This document shows positions 6,150-11,397 of a stretch of DNA of 11,397 bases, piece by piece; positions within the stretch are counted from its first letter, which is position 1; the number at the start of each line of letters is the position of its first letter. The DNA lies in contig JAISSG010000071.1 of assembly GCA_031273185.1 (NCBI GenBank), positions 1 through 11,397 on the forward strand, in the 5' to 3' direction. Source of the DNA: Treponema sp. (GTDB lineage Bacteria; Spirochaetota; Spirochaetia; Treponematales; Breznakiellaceae). Position numbers and translations under genes: made by a program. Below the pieces are notes generated by a model, which ran no database searches, was not told the DNA's origin, and saw only the letters and a list, made by a program, of their open reading frames with translations.

Positions 6150-7139
6150 TCAATCATCGCGGGGGGCAATTTCCCCAGGAACCTCTTCCTCCCTAAGGGT
6201 GACAACAACGCTCAGTTCCCCCGGCTCGCTCCTGGCCAAAGACAGGCCAGAGGGCAGATCGGCCCTGACAGGCAGCACGTACGTCCCCGGCCCCAGAAGC
6301 CCGGAGCAGTCCACCGACAAGAAGCCCGGCCCGGGGCTAAAATTATCCAGCAGGGCATAGTTGCCCTCAAGCCTGACGCTGCCGGTCCTGCCGCCCGGAT
6401 TTGCCTCGAAGCGGGGATCCAGCCCGGCAAGGACGATGGGGATGCCCTCTATGTTTCGCACCGGCACGGAGGGGCGGATAACGCCCTGGAATTCGACCAT
6501 CCCGTTTCCCCTGAATGTCAAAAACGGATTGTCCCTTGCGATGTTCACCTCAATGTTGAAATCGCTCCTCCTGCCTTCAAGCTCGACGGGATCCGTCTTC
6601 ACCTCCATCACATTTTCCAGAACGCCCATCGGCCCCGACACCTCAATCTCCTGCGGGAAGACCGCATATTCTACCAGATCGAAGCCGGACGCTACCTTGC
6701 CCCGGATGTCCGCCTGTATCGGGAGGGCCTTGCTGATCCTGACGTCAAGCTGGACGGTTATCTCCATTGGGTTAACCGATATTTCCAGCGGCTCAACGCC
6801 CAAGGCGCTCCCCCTCTTGCGTATCTGTACCGGGGCGCGATAAAAACCTTCGGCCTCGTATCTGTGGAAATCCACGAAAGCCTCGATGTCGCCTTCGGAA
6901 ATCACCTTGATGCTTTCATCCTCCCCCCGCATGGTAATCCTGACGTTCTGGGGATAGGAGCTTGCCAGGACAAGCGAGGAACTGGCTTCGACAACCAGGG
7001 GGACCGAAAGGGTGCGTGTCGCCAGGGTGCTCATCCGGTGAAACACGAACAGTATCAGGGCAAGGGCGATGGAAAGCACCTTGGCCGGCCAGTTGTTAAG
7101 CAACCTGATAATCAGCTTCCTAATGTTCAACGAAAACAC
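6150..7139 (-). CDS. ybbR: YbbR-domain protein, probable CdaR-type partner of the diadenylate cyclase
   Basis: The 329-residue protein starts with a basic stretch and one membrane anchor (about 17-35, AKVLSIALALILFVFH). A long outward-facing part follows, made of repeated beta-rich YbbR domains (e.g. PLVVEASSSLVLASSYPQNVRI, VRISKALPIQADIRGK, SVPVRNIEGIPIVLAG). In Firmicutes CdaR proteins of this design bind and modulate the cyclase CdaA at the membrane; here the gene overlaps cdaA by 20 bases, supporting the same pairing. The start is GTG at 7139. A TTG at 7130 (removing three residues) has an AAGG at better distance and is an alternative. The C-terminus is acidic. That it regulates CdaA here is inferred from family and context. 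Confidence 0.85.
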   Translation of the reverse strand: MFSLNIRKLIIRLLNNWPAKVLSIALALILFVFHRMSTLATRTLSVPLVVEASSSLVLASSYPQNVRITMRGEDESIKVISEGDIEAFVDFHRYEAEGFYRAPVQIRKRGSALGVEPLEISVNPMEITVQLDVRISKALPIQADIRGKVASGFDLVEYAVFPQEIEVSGPMGVLENVMEVKTDPVELEGRRSDFNIEVNIARDNPFLTFRGNGMVEFQGVIRPSVPVRNIEGIPIVLAGLDPRFEANPGGRTGSVRLEGNYALLDNFSPGPGFLSVDCSGLLGPGTYVLPVRADLPSGLSLARSEPGELSVVVTLREEEVPGEIAPRDD

Positions 7140-7944
7140 CCTTCTCTTCGATTTGCGGAGATTCGGCAGAAGACCATCTGCTTCCCTTGTCCAGAATATC
7201 CTTGAGCTTGCGCGTAACCTCTATGGGCGAAAGATCATAGTAGAGCCGCGAGTCAAACGCAATTGATATGGCGCCGGTTTCCTCGGAGGCAACCAGCACC
7301 ACCGCGTCGGACTGCTCGGATATGCCAAGGCTTGCCCGGTGCCGGGTGCCAAAGCTCTTCTTGATGTCCTGCTGCTCCGAGAGGGGCAGGAAACAGCCCG
7401 CCGCAACAATTTTTCCGTTCTGCACGATCAGGGCCCCGTCATGCAGGGGGCCGTCAAACTGAAAAATCGCAACGATCAGGCTGGAGGAAATTTCGGCGTT
7501 GATCCTCGTCCCGGTCTCGATAACGTTGCGGAGGTTGATCTTCCTCGGAAAAACCACCAGCATTCCCCGCCGCTGCTGGGAAAGCAGTTCCGCCGCGGTG
7601 ACCACGGCTTCAAGATGGCCAATGTTCGCCTTGGCATCGGGGCGAAAAAAATCCCCCTGGCCCAGGCGCATTATTATTTTTCGCAGCTCGGGCTGAAAGA
7701 CGATGGCAATGACGATAAACAGCCCCGGGCCCAGGAAGTTCAGCACCCATTGCAGAGTCGTCAGCTTGAAAAGAAAGGCGATGCCGTAAACCAGGACAAG
7801 AAAGCCCGCTCCCTTGACCAGTTGCAGGGCCTGGGTCTTAACCAAAAGATCGTAGCCTTTGTACAAAAGGAAGGCAAGCACCGCTACGTCAAGGACAGGA
7901 CGGAGAAGATCATAAACGTCAAGGAATCTCTGAATCCACGCCAT
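7120..7944 (-). CDS. cdaA: Diadenylate cyclase CdaA (DisA_N domain), c-di-AMP synthase
   Basis: CdaA condenses two ATP into the second messenger c-di-AMP. The 274-residue product has three N-terminal membrane segments (about 17-29, 41-58, 66-83), then the linker FQPELRK (83-89) and the DisA_N catalytic domain. That domain has the DGA motif at 169-171 (PLHDGALIV) and GTRHRA at 199-204, the two ATP-contacting motifs, both intact. It is therefore expected to be active at the inner face of the cytoplasmic membrane. The start ATG at 7944 is seven bases after the dxs stop with a modest Shine-Dalgarno sequence, so coupling to dxs is likely. The 3' end overlaps ybbR. Elsewhere c-di-AMP governs K+ and osmolyte transport and wall homeostasis; its targets here are not visible. 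Confidence 0.93.
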   Translation of the reverse strand: MAWIQRFLDVYDLLRPVLDVAVLAFLLYKGYDLLVKTQALQLVKGAGFLVLVYGIAFLFKLTTLQWVLNFLGPGLFIVIAIVFQPELRKIIMRLGQGDFFRPDAKANIGHLEAVVTAAELLSQQRRGMLVVFPRKINLRNVIETGTRINAEISSSLIVAIFQFDGPLHDGALIVQNGKIVAAGCFLPLSEQQDIKKSFGTRHRASLGISEQSDAVVLVASEETGAISIAFDSRLYYDLSPIEVTRKLKDILDKGSRWSSAESPQIEEKGVFVEH

Positions 7945-7951
7945 TCTACCG

Positions 7952-9892
7952 TTATCCTACAGAATTTAAGGGCCGTCTATCAAGGAGAACGCTAAGCGCC
8001 TCGGAAAACTCCGGCACCCTTGCGCGTATCGCCCCCGCGATCCCGGCTCCGTCCAGGCCGTTGTTCCTCAGCAGTTCGTCCCTCGTTCCCAGGGCGCGGC
8101 CATTGGCGGAAAAATCCTCTTGTGCCGCCAGCACCAAAGTTTCCGCCCGGCAGTTCCGGCAGCGGGCCAGGGCCGCGGCGTACTCGCCAAATCCCCCGGA
8201 GCAGATTCCCTCCTCGGCAAAGGCCACCATATCGTAGCTATTTAGAATATCGGCAAGATAATCCTCGTCAACAGGCTTAAGAAAGCGAAGGTTGTACAGA
8301 TCCGCCTCGATTCCCCCATCGCGCAGCCGCTGGACGGCATCAAGCGCCTGGGGGTACAGGCTCCCGGTAAAGGCCAGGCAGATCCGGTTTTGGAGGCCCC
8401 GGTGCAGCCACACCCCCCTGCCCGTTTCCAGGGGAAGGGAAAAGGGGGGCAGTTCCGCCGGGCAGAGGGTCTGGGGGTAGCGGATCATCGCCGGGCCGTC
8501 AAGGCGCAGGGCATGATCGAGCATAAGCCGCAGTTCGTTCTCGCTTGCCGGGGCGAGGATCGCCATGCCGGGAACCGGGCGGAACAGGGCGATGTCGAAC
8601 AGGCCCTGGTGGGTCTCGCCGTCGCCTTCAACAAAGCCGGAGCGGTCAAGGGCAAAGAGCACCGGCAGATTTTGCAGGGCGGCATCGTGGATAACCTGGT
8701 CCACCGCGCGCTGGATGAACGTCGAGTAGATAACCGCCACCGGCCTCAGGCCCCGCGCAGCAAGCCCTGCGGCGAAGGTTGCCGCATGGCCCTCGGCAAT
8801 GCCCACGTCAAAAAAGCGGCCCGGAAACGCCCGTTTGAAGACCGAAAGCCCGGCGCCCTGTTCCATTGCCGCAGTCAGCGCGACGACGCGCCCGTCCCTG
8901 CCGGCGGCGGCAAGCAGAGCCGCGCCAAACGCGCCGGTAAACGCAGGGCGCTGATCAACAGGAGCACTGGCTGTCTGCGCCGATCCAATGCCGTGGTAGC
9001 CCCCAGGGTCGTCCTCGGCAAGGCTGTAGCCCTTGCCCTTGCGGGTAACCACATGCACCACGACCGGGCGGCCAAGCTGCCGCACGTCCTCAAGCACCCG
9101 GATCAGGCTTTGGATGTTGTGCCCGTCAATCGGCCCCACGTACTCAAAGCCAAGGTCCACAAAAAAATTGTCCGTGTAGAACACCGCCTTGACCGCCCGC
9201 TTCAGCCGCACCACCAGGTCAAAAAAAGCGCCGCCGACAAGCGGTATTTTTTGCGCCATCGAATCAAAGGAGCGGCGGAAGCTCTGGTACTTCGCCTTCA
9301 TCGAAAGGCGGCTGAGGTATTTTGAAAGGCCCCCGACGTTGGGGCTTATCGACATTTTGTTGTCGTTGAGAATGACGACGAGAGGCAGATCGATGTGGCC
9401 GGCGTGGGAAAGGGCCTCGTAGGCAAGCCCCCCGGTCAAGGCCCCGTCGCCAATGACGGCGACCGCCCTGCCCCTTCCGCCCAGCATCCGCTCCGCGGCA
9501 AGCATGCCCAGGGCGGCGGAAATGGAAGTGGAAGCGTGGCCGGTGTTGAAAGCGTCGTGGGGGCTTTCCTCGCGCTTGGGAAAGCCCGCAATGCCGCCCG
9601 CCTTGCGCAGGCCGGAAAAGCCGTCAAAGCGCCCGGTCAGCAGTTTGTGGGCGTAGCACTGGTGCCCCACGTCCCAGACGATCTTGTCGCTCGGCGAGTC
9701 GAACACCCTATGCAGGGCGATGCTCAGTTCCACCACCCCAAGGTTCGACGCCAAATGCCCGCCGTTCTGCTTCACCCTGGAGACAACCGCCTCCCGGATT
9801 TCAGCCGCCAGCCGATCCAGCTTCTGGTAATCAAGTTCCTTGAGATCAGCCGGGCTGGTTATCCGGCACAGCATGGGGGCGTTTTCTTGCAT
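7952..9892 (-). CDS. dxs: 1-deoxy-D-xylulose-5-phosphate synthase
   Basis: Dxs joins pyruvate and glyceraldehyde 3-phosphate with thiamine diphosphate, the first step of the MEP isoprenoid pathway. The 646-residue protein is of full length. Visible are GGHLASNLG (His46), WDVGHQ (73-78), TGHAST (117-122), the ThDP/Mg motif GDGALTGG (148-155) with NDN (176-178), GPIDGHN (253-259), the catalytic region FFDVGIAEGHAATFAAG (Glu367), IYSTFIQRAVDQV (388-400) and DGETHQG (424-430). AEGHA replaces the commoner AEQHA. The start ATG at 9892 lacks a clear Shine-Dalgarno sequence; an internal ATG six codons later fits the family start equally well. It follows the 29-residue gene after 37 bases and runs seven bases into cdaA, so it should share their transcript. 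Confidence 0.95.
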   Translation of the reverse strand: MQENAPMLCRITSPADLKELDYQKLDRLAAEIREAVVSRVKQNGGHLASNLGVVELSIALHRVFDSPSDKIVWDVGHQCYAHKLLTGRFDGFSGLRKAGGIAGFPKREESPHDAFNTGHASTSISAALGMLAAERMLGGRGRAVAVIGDGALTGGLAYEALSHAGHIDLPLVVILNDNKMSISPNVGGLSKYLSRLSMKAKYQSFRRSFDSMAQKIPLVGGAFFDLVVRLKRAVKAVFYTDNFFVDLGFEYVGPIDGHNIQSLIRVLEDVRQLGRPVVVHVVTRKGKGYSLAEDDPGGYHGIGSAQTASAPVDQRPAFTGAFGAALLAAAGRDGRVVALTAAMEQGAGLSVFKRAFPGRFFDVGIAEGHAATFAAGLAARGLRPVAVIYSTFIQRAVDQVIHDAALQNLPVLFALDRSGFVEGDGETHQGLFDIALFRPVPGMAILAPASENELRLMLDHALRLDGPAMIRYPQTLCPAELPPFSLPLETGRGVWLHRGLQNRICLAFTGSLYPQALDAVQRLRDGGIEADLYNLRFLKPVDEDYLADILNSYDMVAFAEEGICSGGFGEYAAALARCRNCRAETLVLAAQEDFSANGRALGTRDELLRNNGLDGAGIAGAIRARVPEFSEALSVLLDRRPLNSVG

Positions 9893-9929
9893 GGTATTGA
9901 ACTATCCAATGGCTAAGGAGCAAGCGTGG

Positions 9930-10019
9930 TTACTTGTTCTTGTGTCTGTTTTTCCGCAGCTTTTTTTTGCGCTTATGGGTGGCAATCTTTCGCAGTTTTC
10001 GCTTTCTTCCACAGGGCAC
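9930..10019 (-). CDS. 29-residue basic AURKAIP1/COX24-domain ribosome-associated protein
   Basis: GTG at 10019 to TAA at 9930 encodes MPCGRKRKLRKIATHKRKK then KLRKNRHKNK. More than half the residues are Lys or Arg. The RKIATHKRKKKLRKNRHK pattern is that of the tiny AURKAIP1/COX24 (DUF1713) proteins found in some bacterial phyla; relatives include mitochondrial mS38 and mycobacterial bS22, small-subunit ribosomal proteins. A role in the ribosome is therefore likely. The start is set by a perfect AAGGAG (10032-10027) seven bases upstream, which also rules out the longer 89-codon frame as the true gene. A promoter-like element lies at 10103-10075. The upstream lipoprotein frame stops at 10024, between the Shine-Dalgarno sequence and the start codon. 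Gene callers would easily miss this gene because of its size. Confidence 0.85.
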   Translation of the reverse strand: MPCGRKRKLRKIATHKRKKKLRKNRHKNK

Positions 10020-10023
10020 TCGG

Positions 10024-10287
10024 CTACTCCTTGGTATCAGAATAAAGAGGCGGCCCAAGCCGCGCAACACCGTCAGTATGGGGCATGGCGGGAAAAAGAT
10101 CAAGTGGGTGGGGCGAGCCAAGGGTTTGCCCAATCGGCCAGGGCGGCAAAAGCCTTGCGCTAAGACAGGAACGGGCCGATGCCGCGCCGAAAGGGGCAAC
10201 TATACCGAAAATATAGGAACCTTCACATGAAACCAGTCCCAAAAGCGCCACGGCCAACAGTATTATCGTTATTATTGCTTTTTGCAT
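10024..10287 (-). CDS. Small predicted lipoprotein, function unknown
   Basis: ATG at 10287 with AGGAGG (10298-10293) five bases upstream opens an 87-residue frame. Residues 1-21 form a lipoprotein signal, MQKAIITIILLAVALLGLVSC, with lipobox LVSC and Cys21 as the expected lipidated residue. The mature part begins EGSYIFGIVAPFG and then becomes Pro/Arg/Ala-rich without recognisable domains. The good ribosome site and textbook signal support a real start. The C-terminal half is less convincing: it overlaps a promoter-like element (10103-10075) and runs to a stop beside the next gene's start, so a shorter ancestral product with an altered 3' end is possible. If real, it sits in the envelope. No function can be inferred. 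Confidence 0.55.
   Translation of the reverse strand: MQKAIITIILLAVALLGLVSCEGSYIFGIVAPFGAASARSCLSARLLPPWPIGQTLGSPHPLDLFPAMPHTDGVARLGPPLYSDTKE
10075..10103 (-). promoter_or_regulatory. Sigma-70-like promoter for the 29-residue gene and the dxs operon
   Basis: On the minus strand TTGATC (10103-10098) and CATACT (10080-10075) are separated by exactly 17 bases. A start near 10068 would give a leader of about 50 bases containing a 5-bp hairpin (GCGGC TTGG GCCGC, about 10049-10062) before the AAGGAG. Placement directly ahead of the operon's first housekeeping gene supports it, though no factor-binding data can be read here. Confidence 0.45.
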
Positions 10288-10298
10288 CGCTTCCTCCT

Positions 10299-10520
10299 TA
10301 ACAGCGCAATACCGATACGCAAACCAGCCTGCCAGCCAATGCTTTGCGGTATCTTTAACGTTGAGTTCTACTTGAGTACCAAATCGCAGGTTCTCGGCTC
10401 ATTCGCAAGGAAATTTATTATAACGCCTGGTTTAATACCAAATTCTTGTAAATTACATGCGCACATGACCGCGACCCCGCTCCGTTCGTAATAAGCAAGA
10501 GGTCCTGGCGTGGGAAATAT
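10299..10520. other. Intergenic region upstream of the lipoprotein, with hairpin and a -10-like sequence
   Basis: This stretch contains an imperfect inverted repeat at 10314-10353 (GATACGCAAA and TTTGCGGTATC, one bulged base, 19-base loop). On the minus strand a perfect TATAAT at 10422-10417 lacks a matching -35, and a short TGGT/ACCA dyad lies near 10428-10440. A minus-strand frame from 10466 to 10368 (32 codons) continues in phase after the pseudogene stop but shows no recognisable features and no good ribosome site. I find no supportable gene here. Confidence 0.35.
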
Positions 10521-11281
10521 TCACTCGTTGTCGGCATATTTTTCAAAATAATAAAGCGGAGTATCGTGTACTTTCATTATTTCAGTAAGCGTTCCGTAAT
10601 TTCGCAAAACAGCCAGCCCGTTATCGATTCCAGTCCAAAAATGTGAAAAAATCAAATACGTTTTTTCATTTTCAAGGATTGAGCGTAATTCATTTCCTAA
10701 AAAGTCATCATTCCATTCGTCTCTGTTTTTTCAAAATATTATATTGTCATTAACAACATTTCCGATTTTTGCGATGGCGTACAATTTTTATATCTAAACG
10801 CCTCTATCGCTGACGGGTAAACATACAATTTTTCACCTTCTTTTATATTCATTTGAACATAATTAATTAAAGGATTTATTTCTTGATTTAATCAAGGAAA
10901 GAAATCCCAATAACGCAAACGGCACAAAAAACAAAACAAAAAAGGAATCAGAATTATCGGATGGTGAAAATATACCCCGAATTATCCTTAATTATGCTTC
11001 TGCCGCCACCCCAATTATCCCAATATCTTCTCATTGATCCTACTACTGGTGACATCCACCAGTAATAATATAACCCGAATACGGCAAGAACGATTGTTCC
11101 CGATATAAAAATAAAAAAAATCCGCTTCTTATTTTTCTTGAAAACAGCGGCAAAAAAATTCGGAAAACAACACCCCTCCGATAAAAAATATTGCCGGAGA
11201 TGAAAATCCCAAAATCAGAATATAAAGAGAGGTCAATATCGGTAATTTTATTTTATTTTGTCTTGTGTATAATAAAAATAC
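10521..11281 (-). pseudogene. Decayed GT39/ArnT-like membrane glycosyltransferase, C-terminal half
   Basis: No long frame exists, but successive minus-strand frames join into one protein. From about 11280: membrane segment LPILTSLYILILGFSSPAIF, FIGGVLFSEFF; a shift at the A7 run 11152-11158; then RIFFIFISGTIVLAVFGLYY, WDNWGGGRSIIKDNSGYIF; a shift near 10957-10970; FFVLFFVPFALLGFLSLIKS; a break near 10890; NQEINPLINYVQMNIKEGEK, LYVYPSAIEAFRYK; a shift at the T5 run 10785-10789; KLYAIAKIGNVVNDNIIF; TGA at 10733-10731 where Trp is expected; then KNRDEWNDDFLGNELRSILE, KTYLIFSHFWTGIDNG and a stop at 10521. Multiple membrane spans plus a soluble end with a LYVYPSAIEAF motif resemble lipid-linked-sugar glycosyltransferases of the GT39/ArnT type. 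The 5' half is cut off by the IS5-like element. The pseudogene call is strong; the family call is moderate. Confidence 0.7.
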
Positions 11282-11397
11282 AGGGAACCTCTAAAAACCC
11301 TAGCTAAAAAATAAATAATGTGATAAAATGTAATCTATGAAACAGAAAGGTTTTTTTGACGAAAATGATCGTTTGGAAGAATTAAGCAGGTTGGGCG
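11282..11397 (+). mobile_element. IS5-like insertion sequence, left end (partial)
   Basis: The minus-strand coding signal of the decayed membrane gene stops at about 11281. From there the sequence AGGGAACCTCTAAAAACCCT begins an AT-rich leader before a transposase start at 11337. A GGGAACCTCTAAAAA-type end fits the terminal repeat of IS5-like elements, but the right end is outside the window, so the repeat pair and target duplication cannot be confirmed. Confidence 0.6.
11337..11397 (+). CDS. IS5-like transposase, N-terminal 20 residues (runs off window)
   Basis: ATG at 11337 opens MKQKGFFDENDRLEELSRLG, continuing past the window edge. The opening KGFFDE.DRLE.LS.LGD is a common start of IS5-family DDE transposases. 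The catalytic core is not visible. There is no clear Shine-Dalgarno sequence, which is usual for transposases kept at low expression. Reading direction is rightwards, away from the gene the element interrupts. Confidence 0.75.
   Translation, partial: MKQKGFFDENDRLEELSRLG

Noticed and set aside
10024..10199. The 89-codon minus-strand frame ending at 9930 as the true gene
   Set aside because: Only its last 29 codons have a ribosome site and a family-like sequence; the upstream part overlaps the lipoprotein frame and a promoter-like element.
10033..10200. Possible tRNA or structured RNA in the GC-rich stretch ahead of the 29-residue gene
   Set aside because: No cloverleaf, no T-loop consensus, no CCA; only a short 5-bp hairpin.
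10282..10491. A 69-codon plus-strand frame
   Set aside because: No ribosome site, no recognisable motif, and it overlaps the lipoprotein start and the hairpin on the opposite strand.
10368..10520. A minus-strand frame continuing in phase after the pseudogene stop (ATG at 10466, 32 codons)
   Set aside because: Too short, weak ribosome site, no motif; could be read-through sequence but nothing supports a gene.

Overview
The window looks like a piece of a spirochaete chromosome, most likely a Treponema of the termite-gut type. This rests on the gene set (CdaA/YbbR next to AcpS and TruA), the small Cys-lipobox lipoprotein and the transposase types; it is an inference and no database search was possible. 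A GC-rich backbone of about 10 kb (roughly 320-10300) is read almost entirely leftwards (minus strand). AT-rich, IS-bearing and decaying DNA flanks it on both sides.

Left flank (1-330): the 5' end of an IS1-like element (terminus near 114, InsA-like zinc-finger start at 51, running out of the window) appears to have landed just inside a small gene that still has a promoter-like sequence and a start codon. Next, on the plus strand, is an XRE-type helix-turn-helix gene (open frame to 694) with a perfect Shine-Dalgarno sequence but no recognisable start codon. It ends tail-to-tail with the helicase gene, overlapping it by 23 bases.

Core (672-10287, minus strand, in transcription order from right to left): a small lipoprotein; a 29-residue very basic ribosome-associated protein of the AURKAIP1/COX24 type; dxs (isoprenoid precursor synthesis); cdaA (diadenylate cyclase); ybbR/cdaR (its membrane partner); acpS; a DUF2225 zinc-ribbon protein; truA; two tandem copies of a family-2 glycosyltransferase; and a DEAD-box RNA helicase. 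Gaps are short or negative nearly throughout, so one long operon is likely. A good sigma-70-like promoter lies just upstream of the 29-residue gene. The operon joins envelope/lipid supply (dxs, acpS), c-di-AMP signalling (cdaA-ybbR) and RNA/ribosome functions (truA, helicase, small ribosomal protein).

The most informative feature is between 2840 and 3080. It is a scar of a tandem duplication that copied the glycosyltransferase together with the 3' end of truA and the 5' part of the helicase gene. The scar is an open chimeric frame: helicase pieces joined to a truA tail. Its internal deletions fall exactly between short direct repeats that are still present in the intact helicase and truA genes.

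Right flank (10300-11397): an intergenic stretch with an imperfect hairpin. Next comes a badly decayed minus-strand membrane-protein gene, resembling the C-terminal half of a GT39/ArnT-like glycosyltransferase, recoverable only by joining frames across several frameshifts and an in-frame TGA. It is cut off at about 11281 by the left end of an IS5-like element whose transposase starts at 11337 and leaves the window. I saw no defence system, CRISPR array, tRNA or rRNA.
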